Position numbers and translations under genes: made by a program
The notes under the pieces: generated by a model
Database searches by the model: none
What the model was told of the DNA's origin: nothing
The model's input: only the letters and a program-made list of their open reading frames with translations
Shown: positions 16,033-20,630 of the stretch, in pieces
Position numbering within the stretch: position 1 is the stretch's first letter
Layout: each line of letters begins with the position of its first letter
From: a virus
IMG/VR virus record: IMGVR_UViG_3300009481_000064
Span: 1 to 29,441 of that record
Length of the DNA stretch: 29,441 bases
Strand: one strand, 5' to 3'

Positions 16033-16205
16033 CTGCCTTTTTCAATGGGAAACTCTTTTATATAGAAACCGTTCCACCTTTCATCTCCTAATTTTGTTAT
16101 GTGATCCCGATACTCAAGTGCCATCTGCACTGATGTAAAAACTTTTTGAATTTTAGAACTATCGTAGCCGTCATAAGCGAAGACCACCCATACTTTATCC
16201 ATCAT
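16029..16205 (-). CDS. Small phage protein, DUF7336-like (58 aa)
   Basis: The ATG at 16205 is chosen because AAGGGG lies 6 nt upstream; an adjacent ATG at 16202 is also possible. The 58-residue protein starts M-M-D-K-V-W-V-V-F-A-Y-D-G-Y-D-S-S-K-I, then has a helical middle and ends W-N-G-F-Y-I-K-E-F. A beta-strand, Tyr-Asp-rich loop and helix order like this occurs in many small phage proteins; the DUF7336 link is tentative. Function unknown. It overlaps the preceding gene by 11 nt. Confidence 0.65.
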   Translation of the reverse strand: MMDKVWVVFAYDGYDSSKIQKVFTSVQMALEYRDHITKLGDERWNGFYIKEFPIEKGS

Positions 16206-16365
16206 AGTCACCCCTTATGTAATCCTTAAGCTCCCTATCGACATCTTTGGTAGCCAACTCACTCTTCTGGCTACGGAACACCTTCCGCTTGTTGAACCTG
16301 TGCAACTCACGGGCCACAGGGTTCCTCTTCCTAGGTGCCTTGCGACGACTATCTTTGACAGACAT
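16195..16365 (-). CDS. Small basic protein (56 aa)
   Basis: A 56-residue Arg/Lys-rich protein, strongly basic over residues 4-34 (for example R-R-K-A-P-R-K-R-N-P and R-F-N-K-R-K), with an acidic-mixed C-terminus. AAAGG precedes the ATG, with the palindromic element and a predicted promoter further upstream, so it would be the first gene of that transcript. Nucleic-acid binding is plausible from charge only. Confidence 0.65.
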   Translation of the reverse strand: MSVKDSRRKAPRKRNPVARELHRFNKRKVFRSQKSELATKDVDRELKDYIRGDYDG

Positions 16366-16385
16366 AACCAATCCTTTCTAATTTA

Positions 16386-16397
16386 TGGGACATCCCA
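16386..16397 (-). promoter_or_regulatory. Palindromic element upstream of the 56-aa basic gene
   Basis: Reverse strand AAATCTGGGATGTCCCATAAAT, about 60 nt downstream of the predicted transcription start and just before the AAAGG ribosome binding site. It therefore lies in the 5' leader if the promoter at 16467-16495 is real. Confidence 0.75.
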
Positions 16398-16402
16398 GAT
16401 TT

Positions 16403-16456
16403 CTTAGGTATCCTAAGGAGTATAACATTAATGATTAATATATATACATCCTTAGG
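16403..16456 (-). promoter_or_regulatory. CCTAAGGA inverted repeats in the leader
   Basis: CCTAAGGA (16412-16419) and TCCTTAGG (16449-16456) form an 8-bp inverted repeat around an AT-rich 29-nt segment. CTTAGG-TAT-CCTAAG (16403-16417) forms a second, smaller one. Related words flank the 20.3-kb promoter, suggesting shared control. Confidence 0.5.
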
Positions 16457-16466
16457 GTTCTTAAGT

Positions 16467-16495
16467 ATACTACAGTTCTTCGTCCTCCCTGTCAA
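16467..16495 (-). promoter_or_regulatory. Predicted sigma-70 promoter (leftward)
   Basis: Reverse strand: TTGACA (16495-16490), 17-bp spacer, TAGTAT (16472-16467). The -10 overlaps the TAG stop of the zinc-ribbon gene and the -35 lies in its last codons. Transcription would start near 16460 into a leader carrying inverted repeats and the palindromic element. Confidence 0.6.
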
Positions 16496-16649
16496 GGGCA
16501 TAATTTACATCACGTATAAAATCATACTCCTCTGTGGTTTCGTAGATGGAACCGATGCACTTGTTGCAAGTGTCCAGATGCTTACCGTCCACATCTTTAC
16601 GGAGTAACTCCCCGTCCGATAGTTTAACATCACATATTTTACATCTCAT
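16470..16649 (-). CDS. Small zinc-ribbon-like protein (59 aa)
   Basis: The 59-residue product has C-K-I-C at residues 3-6 and C-N-K-C near 28-31, a four-cysteine metal site, followed by an acidic helical C-terminus. Small proteins beginning R-C-K-I-C are common in phages; their function is not known. The ATG lies 1 nt upstream of the previous gene's stop region (TAAATGAGATG). The end of the gene contains the predicted leftward promoter. Confidence 0.7.
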   Translation of the reverse strand: MRCKICDVKLSDGELLRKDVDGKHLDTCNKCIGSIYETTEEYDFIRDVNYALDREDEEL

Positions 16650-16859
16650 TTACTTGGCCTCTTCTTTAGTCTTTACTTGATCCTCAAATACCCTCAGACG
16701 TGCCGCTGCGTCACACAACTTGGCATAGTCAGACATAAACATATCCCCGTCACACTCCCACAGTGTTCGAACAGGAGCGTTTACCAGCGGCACAAGTCGC
16801 AATAGAAACTCCTCGGCTGTAATTTTTTCGTCGTAAGTCCAGTTGTATTTCTTAGCCAT
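16650..16859 (-). CDS. Small protein of unknown function (69 aa)
   Basis: The start is the ATG at 16859, preceded by GAAGGAG; a longer reading frame to 16883 would overlap dCMP deaminase without a better signal. The protein starts M-A-K-K-Y-N-W-T-Y and has a helical middle and a Lys/Glu-rich end. No family is recognised. It follows dCMP deaminase by 13 nt. Confidence 0.65.
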   Translation of the reverse strand: MAKKYNWTYDEKITAEEFLLRLVPLVNAPVRTLWECDGDMFMSDYAKLCDAAARLRVFEDQVKTKEEAK

Positions 16860-16872
16860 TATACAATCTCCT

Positions 16873-17325
16873 TCATTTATCAAACTCCACTTTACATTGA
16901 ATTATTTGAACACCGCCTTCGTTGAGAAAGTTTAACCCTTCAATACTTCTGTATTCTTCAGAATATATAACACATGCTATGCCTGTTTGCAATATTAATT
17001 TTGAACAGTCTATACAGGGCGCATGAGTGCATACCAATGTTGCTCCTTCTCCGCTCTCGGTACACCTAGCAAGCTTGGCTATTGCGTTGGACTCTGCGTG
17101 TAGAACCTGTGGCCTTGTTATTAACTTAGGTTGGTCATCAGCATCAGTGGTATATAGCTCCGACTCACAATTGTTGTCCCATCCTACAGGAGTTCCGTTG
17201 TACCCTATGGATATAATTCTATTGTCTTTCACAATCACACAACCAACCTTCAACCGACGTGCAGTGCTGCAATCAGCAAACGCATAGGCAGTTTGCATGA
17301 ACGCGATCAGATGTTTCTCTTTCAT
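16873..17325 (-). CDS. Deoxycytidylate (dCMP) deaminase
   Basis: This converts dCMP to dUMP, the substrate for ThyX. The 150-residue protein has the zinc and catalytic residues H76-A-E78 and P-C104-x2-C107, and near the N-terminus K-V-G-C-V-I-V-K-D with G-Y-N-G-T-P (41-46), typical of the ComEB/dCMP deaminase family. GAGG lies before the ATG. The start overlaps the stop of a 30-codon membrane peptide gene (ATGA). Confidence 0.93.
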   Translation of the reverse strand: MKEKHLIAFMQTAYAFADCSTARRLKVGCVIVKDNRIISIGYNGTPVGWDNNCESELYTTDADDQPKLITRPQVLHAESNAIAKLARCTESGEGATLVCTHAPCIDCSKLILQTGIACVIYSEEYRSIEGLNFLNEGGVQIIQCKVEFDK

Positions 17326-17414
17326 AGCAACCTCACGAATAAAATAAATATAAGTACCTGTATAAGTAAAACAGACAAATCGTCATTTAATACTTGCTTG
17401 ATTACTTTAAACAT
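17322..17414 (-). CDS. Tiny predicted membrane protein (30 aa)
   Basis: A 30-codon gene coupled at both ends: its ATG overlaps the previous stop (TAATG, with GGGG/AGGA upstream) and its TGA overlaps the dCMP deaminase start (ATGA). Residues 13-29 are almost all Leu, Ile, Val and Phe, a likely transmembrane helix, after a short charged N-terminus. It could instead be only a coupling leader for the deaminase. Function unknown. Confidence 0.5.
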   Translation of the reverse strand: MFKVIKQVLNDDLSVLLIQVLIFILFVRLL

Positions 17415-17668
17415 TATCCCCAATCCTTTTTTTCGTCTTCCTCACGCCAACCGCGAAGGTACTCCGCTATCTGGTCGGCTGTCATCATTTCTCTGGGTAC
17501 TCTGTGGCCTTTACCTGTGCCGTTAGGCCAATAATGTGGGCTGTATTTATGACCGTAGTATTTATCCGCTGATCCTCTATCGTATGGGCTACCGTGTGCA
17601 TGTTTCATTGCAATCTTTTCTCCTGCTTTCCGTAGTTTCGTTATGATTTCCTGAGTTTCGTAGTTCAT
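17414..17668 (-). CDS. Conserved phage protein with GSPYDRGSADKYYG motif (84 aa)
   Basis: The start is the ATG at 17668, with GGAGG 6 nt upstream at the end of the preceding gene. The 84-residue protein has an N-terminal helix, the segment H-G-S-P-Y-D-R-G-S-A-D-K-Y-Y-G with N/S-P-H-Y-x-P-N-G-T, and then a helix with M-T-x-x-x-I-A-E-Y and G-W. Such G-S-P-x-D-R-G-x-A-D-x-Y-Y-G proteins are, in my recollection, very widespread in phages and prophages, function unknown. It overlaps the tiny membrane gene by 1 nt. Confidence 0.78.
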   Translation of the reverse strand: MNYETQEIITKLRKAGEKIAMKHAHGSPYDRGSADKYYGHKYSPHYWPNGTGKGHRVPREMMTADQIAEYLRGWREEDEKKDWG

Positions 17669-17669
17669 C

Positions 17670-17885
17670 TCATGCCTCCGTAATTTTCTTAGGTCTTGAA
17701 GAATATATCTCGTATACTTCCCCGTTAACCCATTTATCTCCCAATGAACCACCTGCTATATCTTCAGCCTTCTCATGAAGAAAGCACATATCTGTCTGGT
17801 CCTCCATTTCTCGTTTAGTTTCTATCGTAACTGAAACCGCCTGTTTTACCATTCTGAAGACAGTCACTTCATATTTATAAGTCAT
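17670..17885 (-). CDS. Small protein of unknown function (71 aa)
   Basis: A 71-residue mixed-charge protein; the first 24 residues alternate as in beta strands (K-Y-E-V-T-V, A-V-S-V-T-I-E-T), followed by a helical and Gly-rich part. No family recognised. The ATG overlaps the stop of the preceding gene, and its last codons carry the GGAGG for the next gene. Confidence 0.65.
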   Translation of the reverse strand: MTYKYEVTVFRMVKQAVSVTIETKREMEDQTDMCFLHEKAEDIAGGSLGDKWVNGEVYEIYSSRPKKITEA

Positions 17886-18097
17886 TCGTCATCCTCCTCT
17901 TGAAATAATCCATCCCAGTAATTCACAAGATACCCTCTTGTTCCTATCATTGCAACAAAAACTTTCTTACCCGGTTCGTATTCCTCTTCTGTCTCATACA
18001 TTCCAGTGTTCCCCTTGGCCGGGATGGTGTACCCCGCCTTTCGGAGTGCCTTGATTGTTTCCTGTGTTTGTTCCTTGGTCCATACTCTAACAGTCAT
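17882..18097 (-). CDS. Small protein of unknown function (71 aa)
   Basis: The ATG at 18097 overlaps the preceding stop (ATGA), with AGAGG upstream; a longer frame to 18127 is unlikely. The N-terminus has a helix (E-Q-T-Q-E-T-I-K-A-L-R-K-A-G-Y), then beta-type segments (K-V-F-V-A-M-I, Y-L-V-N-Y-W) and an acidic end. No family is recognised. Confidence 0.65.
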   Translation of the reverse strand: MTVRVWTKEQTQETIKALRKAGYTIPAKGNTGMYETEEEYEPGKKVFVAMIGTRGYLVNYWDGLFQEEDDE

Positions 18098-18309
18098 GTC
18101 TTTACCTCTGCTTCGGTTTCGATCCATACTTTAGCACCACAACTCAGTGGCTTATCGGGACTATATACTATTTTACATGGTCCGTCAACATAAACTTCGT
18201 GAGCATAGTTATTATCTTTGTATGTCTTCACGGTTATCACTGGCTCACGTTCGCCTGTCTTGGCGTTGCTTTTAATAATGTGCTGGTTTATGTGAATAAC
18301 TTTCTTCAT
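18094..18309 (-). CDS. Small protein of unknown function (71 aa)
   Basis: A 71-residue protein that begins M-K-K-V-I-H-I-N-Q-H and looks mainly beta (V-I-T-V-K-T-Y, K-V-W-I-E-T), with two cysteines. Small beta proteins with an N-terminal I-x-I-N-x-H recur in phages, function unknown. TAGGAG precedes the ATG, with the palindromic element immediately upstream inside the end of the previous gene. Confidence 0.68.
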   Translation of the reverse strand: MKKVIHINQHIIKSNAKTGEREPVITVKTYKDNNYAHEVYVDGPCKIVYSPDKPLSCGAKVWIETEAEVKT

Positions 18310-18584
18310 AGCGTGCTCCTAATTTTCTGGGACATCCCAGATTTCAAGATATTTTCTATCATAGACTGGTCAAGTTGTCTACAGTGATCTTCACCACCAT
18401 ATAGCTTCAGGTATTTATTGATATGCTTTGACGTGGTGCGACTGAAGTATTCCGTTGTTCTGAATGGTCCCTTGCAGTCCCATCCAGCTACCGGGGTTTC
18501 ATAGCTGAACAATACCGAGACGTTGGCCTTAGTGTTTTGAAGTTCAGTCATGTTCGAGCCGAGTTGTTTGATTGACATATTCAT
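18306..18584 (-). CDS. DUF8033-like phage protein (92 aa)
   Basis: Residues 22-37 read N-V-S-V-L-F-S-Y-E-T-P-V-A-G-W, followed by T-T-E-Y-F-S-R-T-T-S-K-H-I-N-K-Y-L. This S-Y-x-T-P-V-A ... T-S-x-H-I-N-K order fits a small phage family I know as DUF8033 (tentative), with no established function. The C-terminus reads G-M-S-Q-K-I-R-S-T-L, its codons formed by the palindromic element. The same Gly-Met-Ser-Gln-Lys appears at the end of the gene at 6950. AAAGGAAACTAAACT precedes the ATG, and the gene overlaps the next by 4 nt. Confidence 0.7.
   Translation of the reverse strand: MNMSIKQLGSNMTELQNTKANVSVLFSYETPVAGWDCKGPFRTTEYFSRTTSKHINKYLKLYGGEDHCRQLDQSMIENILKSGMSQKIRSTL
18328..18339 (-). promoter_or_regulatory. 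Palindromic element upstream of the 71-aa gene at 18309
   Basis: Reverse strand AAATCTGGGATGTCCCAGAA, followed by AATTAGGAG. Here the palindrome extends to 16 bp (TCTGGGATGTCCCAGA). It lies within the last codons of the DUF8033-like gene. Confidence 0.78.
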
Positions 18585-18607
18585 AGTTTAGTTTCCTTTC
18601 AATTTTC

Positions 18608-18619
18608 CGGGACATCCCA
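18608..18619 (-). promoter_or_regulatory. Palindromic element upstream of the DUF8033-like gene
   Basis: Reverse strand AAATCTGGGATGTCCCGGAA, one mismatch to the core. It begins 4 nt after the stop of the two-helix membrane protein gene and ends before the AAAGGAAACTAAACT leader. Confidence 0.72.
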
Positions 18620-18623
18620 GATT

Positions 18624-18806
18624 TTACATCATGTCTTCTGTCATCCATGCAGCGAATGCCACCATACCTAACACGCTACCGGAAAGCAACCCTATTTGTG
18701 GAATGAATCCGAAATTCTCTGGACCAATTACCATCATGGATATTAGGCCACACGTTACTGATAAGAACGCAGATATTACTCCAGCGATTTTGATTGTCTT
18801 AGTCAT
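18624..18806 (-). CDS. Small membrane protein with two predicted helices (60 aa)
   Basis: A 60-residue protein: residues 7-27 and 34-53 are hydrophobic and probably span the inner membrane, joined by a short loop (G-P-E-N-F-G-F). The C-terminus is acidic (T-E-D-M-M). AAAGGAAACTGAACT lies before the ATG, the same leader as in its neighbours. It could be a holin-like or superinfection protein; its early-operon position makes holin less likely. The function remains unknown. Confidence 0.7.
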   Translation of the reverse strand: MTKTIKIAGVISAFLSVTCGLISMMVIGPENFGFIPQIGLLSGSVLGMVAFAAWMTEDMM

Positions 18807-18809
18807 AGT

Positions 18810-18956
18810 TCAGTTTCCTTTCTCAGTTTTTTCTTGGAAGAACTTCTCGACACGCTTTCGCCAAGCCACAAACTCTGCGAATCCATCTACTGTTGGCTGG
18901 GAATTTCCCTCGATACAGAACTCGTTGTACATTTCGATATATTCTTGATCGGTCAT
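18810..18956 (-). CDS. Small acidic protein of unknown function (48 aa)
   Basis: The 48-codon gene starts at ATG 18956, 2 nt after the preceding stop, and ends 4 nt before the membrane protein gene. Its last codons (Lys-Gly-Asn-stop) carry the AAAGGAAACTGA leader for that gene. The product has F-A-E-F-V-A-W-R-K-R in the middle and several aromatic residues. No family is recognised. Confidence 0.6.
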   Translation of the reverse strand: MTDQEYIEMYNEFCIEGNSQPTVDGFAEFVAWRKRVEKFFQEKTEKGN

Positions 18957-18957
18957 T

Positions 18958-19191
18958 TCATTTCCCCAATTTTCTTTTGGTGTCAAGGGTGGTCTCGTTC
19001 CAGCGCATCAGAGCCACCTTCGCTACTACCACGCATAGGCTTGAACGAGTAGGAAAACCCGCATCCGCTAGTGAATCAGCCGCGAATGGCACTATCTGCT
19101 TTATGGTAGACATGGAATGCAAGCTTCCGATCTCGAATTCGCTTTGCATATCATCCGCTATAGTTTGTATTTGCTCATCAGTTACGAACAT
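18958..19191 (-). CDS. Small protein of unknown function (77 aa)
   Basis: A 77-residue, mainly helical protein: D-E-Q-I-Q-T-I-A-D-D-M, then P-F-A-A-D-S-L-A-D-A-G and V-V-V-A-K-V-A-L-M-R-W. No family is recognised. AAAGGAAACTGAAC lies before the ATG. A predicted promoter is 31 nt or more upstream, so it may be the first gene of a second leftward transcript. Confidence 0.65.
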   Translation of the reverse strand: MFVTDEQIQTIADDMQSEFEIGSLHSMSTIKQIVPFAADSLADAGFPTRSSLCVVVAKVALMRWNETTLDTKRKLGK

Positions 19192-19221
19192 CGTTCAGTT
19201 TCCTTTCATGTTGATAAGTGA

Positions 19222-19257
19222 ACTCTATAGAGCCTCCCAACGTATGTCAAGAGGCTC
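19222..19257 (-). promoter_or_regulatory. Predicted promoter within an inverted repeat
   Basis: Reverse strand: TTGACA (19250-19245), 17-bp spacer, TAGAGT (19227-19222). A perfect 7-bp inverted repeat, GAGCCTC/GAGGCTC (19230-19236 and 19251-19257), surrounds the -35 box. This could be an operator, or a hairpin ending or attenuating transcription from the first gene. Confidence 0.5.
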
Positions 19258-19271
19258 CGAGAGGTCGCTCC

Positions 19272-19811
19272 TCACTTGTTTTTGAAGAGGTTCACAACGT
19301 CCTGAATGACTTCAGCGGGGTCATGTCCAGCCTGTTCCGCCTGTAGCAGCAAGGCGAAGATAGAACTGGCATAGTCGTCTCGCTGGCCGTTAGGCGTCGT
19401 GTCTTCAGGAGCTTCTTCAGAAGGTTCTTCGGTAGGTTCCTCCGCAGCCTTCTGAGCCTTCTGGATAGCCTTCCGCATGGCATCGATCTTCCGCCACCCG
19501 TTCGTCTCGCCTTCAGATACTACCTCATCGAAGTTCTCGGATACGAACTTGATGTCTCGAACGTGGTTCGAACGGTCAGATTGAGAGAGACCTACGAACA
19601 TGTCCTGTAGTACCTGAGAGGCATCGATCATCTTGACAGTGAGAGACTTCGTAGGCCATGCGCCGTCCGTCTCCTTCTTCAGTATCTCAGCAGCGAATGG
19701 GTGAACTTCCAGCACCAGCTTTCGTGCAACCTTCGCATCTGTTTTGACTGCCTTGACCAGTTCCTTGTTGATGGTTTCAGCGGTTACTTCTACGGTTTCG
19801 ATGGTAGTCAT
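19272..19811 (-). CDS. First gene of the leftward operon, acidic protein of unknown function (179 aa)
   Basis: The 179-residue protein has a strong ribosome binding site (TAGGAGGA). The first 120 residues look helical and globular with few motifs. About 118-140 is a Glu/Pro-rich linker (E-E-P-T-E-E-P-S-E-E-A-P-E-D). The end is a short helical tail (I-F-A-L-L-L-Q-A-E-Q-A-G, V-V-N-L-F-K-N-K). Being the first and most promoter-near early gene, it may be a regulator or host-takeover protein, but nothing in the sequence proves this. The upstream control region holds several palindromes. Not recognised as a known family. Confidence 0.75.
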   Translation of the reverse strand: MTTIETVEVTAETINKELVKAVKTDAKVARKLVLEVHPFAAEILKKETDGAWPTKSLTVKMIDASQVLQDMFVGLSQSDRSNHVRDIKFVSENFDEVVSEGETNGWRKIDAMRKAIQKAQKAAEEPTEEPSEEAPEDTTPNGQRDDYASSIFALLLQAEQAGHDPAEVIQDVVNLFKNK

Positions 19812-19843
19812 GGCTGTATCCTCCTATGGGTTAGCCGTTGTTG

Positions 19844-19856
19844 ATGTTCTGAACAT
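19844..19856. promoter_or_regulatory. Perfect palindrome ATGTTCTGAACAT
   Basis: Six-base arms with a one-base centre, 33 bp upstream of the first leftward start codon. A candidate operator for the leftward operon. It is not a match to the alphaproteobacterial LexA box (GTTC-N7-GTTC). Confidence 0.55.
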
Positions 19857-19865
19857 AGGGACAGG

Positions 19866-19922
19866 TTCTGAGGATGTCCAGAGAAAATTCTGGGATATCC
19901 CATTTTTTTTCTGAATATCCCC
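19866..19922. promoter_or_regulatory. Tandem array of three TGGGANNTCCC-like sites
   Basis: TTCTGAGGATGTCC (19866), TTCTGGGATATCCC (19888) and TTCTGAATATCCCC (19909) follow each other at 22 and 21 bp, two DNA turns, so a bound protein would lie on one face. The middle copy contains the perfect palindrome TGGGATATCCCA (19891-19902). Confidence 0.65.
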
Positions 19923-19980
19923 TAAAGTGTGACAATTATGCAACAGTTTCTCTATGTATATATAAGGTATCTGGTCATGG

Positions 19981-20013
19981 TGTGGTTCTGATGTGGTTCT
20001 GATGTGGTCTTGA
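19981..20013 (+). repeat. Three tandem 11-bp repeats (TGTGGTTCTGA)
   Basis: Two exact copies (19981-19991, 19992-20002) and one degenerate copy (TGTGGTCTTGA, 20003-20013). The 11-bp period equals about one helical turn. They adjoin a TATATATAAGG patch, so they may be activator sites for a leftward promoter or origin iterons. Confidence 0.75.
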
Positions 20014-20021
20014 GGATTTCA

Positions 20022-20033
20022 TGGGATGTCCCA
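20022..20033 (+). promoter_or_regulatory. TGGGATGTCCCA palindrome in the control region
   Basis: Exact core, extended to ATGGGATGTCCCAT by one base on each side and followed by ATATCT. The asymmetric centre is read on the forward strand, opposite to the leftward-operon copies. Confidence 0.75.
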
Positions 20034-20075
20034 TATATCTACACTCAGGCATTCTTTCTTCTGACGTTTTCTCAG

Positions 20076-20125
20076 GTGGTTCTCAGGTAGTCATGAGGTG
20101 GCGATGTGGTTCTCAGGTAGTCATG
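20076..20125 (+). repeat. Two 20-bp direct repeats spaced 30 bp
   Basis: GTGGTTCTCAGGTAGTCATG occurs at 20076-20095 and 20106-20125. Its TTCTCAGGT core also occurs at 20069 and at 20271. Together with the 11-bp repeats it suggests an iteron-type origin or activator site. Confidence 0.75.
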
Positions 20126-20303
20126 GGGTTTCTGTGGTGGTCATAGGTAGGCCGGGGGGACCCATTGACGACGCGCCATGTTATATATACCCTCATGACC
20201 ACATGGGAAGCAATTTGGAGGTCCATGAATTAGATAACTAATTTAACTAAAGTAGAATTAAGGGGTTGACTTCTCAGGTGAGGCGGGGTATTCATAAGAA
20301 CTC

Positions 20304-20408
20304 CTAAGGAATCCTATTGACAAGAGAAGCTAAATATGTTATAATATAGATATATTAGGTTGTTCATTAAGTAGTTTATTAAAATTAATAACTTAGTATA
20401 TTCCTTAG
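20304..20408. promoter_or_regulatory. CTAAGGAAT/ATTCCTTAG inverted repeat flanking the rightward promoter
   Basis: Nine-base arms at 20304-20312 and 20400-20408 bracket the sigma-70 promoter. The right arm with its flank (TATATTCCTTAGAATACTTAAG) resembles the leader at 16.4 kb on the reverse strand. Confidence 0.5.
20317..20345 (+). promoter_or_regulatory. Perfect sigma-70 consensus promoter for the rightward operon
   Basis: TTGACA (20317-20322), exactly 17 bp, TATAAT (20340-20345). Expected start of transcription near 20352, about 115 nt before the first rightward gene. The host RNA polymerase should recognise it without help. The flanking inverted repeat could allow repression until the late phase. 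Confidence 0.85.
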
Positions 20409-20422
20409 AATACTTAAGTTAT

Positions 20423-20442
20423 CCAAACCCCTTTAGGTTTGG
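20423..20442 (+). other. RNA hairpin in the leader of the rightward operon
   Basis: CCAAACC-CCTTTA-GGTTTGG, a 7-bp stem ending 24 nt before the first start codon. There is no U-run after it, so it is more likely to stabilise the 5' end or act as a control structure than to terminate transcription. Confidence 0.55.
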
Positions 20443-20465
20443 GACGGTCTTTAAAAGGTTCTGCC

Positions 20466-20627
20466 ATGACATCTTCCAAAAAACTTACTATGCGTCAACG
20501 CGATACGCTTGCACGACATAGGAAACACCACACTGCCAAACACATGGCGGAAATGCGTAAGTATATGAAAAGTGGAGACACGTTTACTCAAGCACACAAA
20601 AAAGCCATGAAAAAGGTAGGGAGATAA
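20466..20627 (+). CDS. Small basic protein, first gene of the rightward operon (53 aa)
   Basis: The start is the ATG at 20466, with AAAAGG 8 nt upstream; an in-frame TTG at 20439 lies inside the leader hairpin and is rejected. The product is rich in His, Lys, Arg and Met (M-R-Q-R-D-T-L-A-R-H-R-K-H-H-T-A-K-H-M) and ends F-T-Q-A-H-K-K-A-M-K-K-V-G-R. It probably binds nucleic acid or acts in the virion. Similar small His-rich proteins occur in marine podoviruses in my recollection. No known function. Confidence 0.72.
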   Translation: MTSSKKLTMRQRDTLARHRKHHTAKHMAEMRKYMKSGDTFTQAHKKAMKKVGR

Positions 20628-20630
20628 AAT

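Larger units (their letters stand above)
19812..20465. other. Divergent intergenic control region, probable replication origin
   Basis: About 650 bp without a credible gene between the leftward and rightward operons. From left to right it holds an ATGTTC-T-GAACAT palindrome, a phased array of degenerate TGGGANNTCCCA sites, an AT-rich TATATATAAGG patch, 11-bp direct repeats and another palindrome. These are followed by two 20-bp repeats 30 bp apart, an AT-rich stretch with a perfect sigma-70 promoter, and a hairpin. The forward strand is G/T-rich from about 19970 to 20160. The architecture fits a combined origin and bidirectional promoter region; the origin function is inference. Confidence 0.6.

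Noticed and set aside
11907-18619. Short leader peptides starting at the ATG inside GGGATGTCCC
   Set aside because: The frames differ in length and sequence between copies and lack a ribosome binding site; the palindrome itself is the conserved part.
18631-19285. Forward frames of 105 and 130 codons across several leftward genes
   Set aside because: They run against a coupled chain of leftward genes with consistent ribosome binding sites and have none of their own.
19844-19856. ATGTTCTGAACAT as a LexA (SOS) box
   Set aside because: It matches neither GTTC-N7-GTTC of alphaproteobacteria nor CTGT-N8-ACAG of gammaproteobacteria.
19981-20125. Repeats as a CRISPR array
   Set aside because: Units of 11 bp in tandem and two 20-bp copies 10 bp apart do not fit CRISPR repeat and spacer lengths.
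20217-20233. A two-codon minigene (GGAGG TCC ATG AAT TAG)
   Set aside because: The spacing of 3 nt is too short for good initiation and no promoter is clear upstream; chance is likely.
20266-20294. TTGACT-N17-TATTCA as a second rightward promoter
   Set aside because: The -10 fits the consensus at only three positions, and a perfect promoter lies 50 bp downstream.
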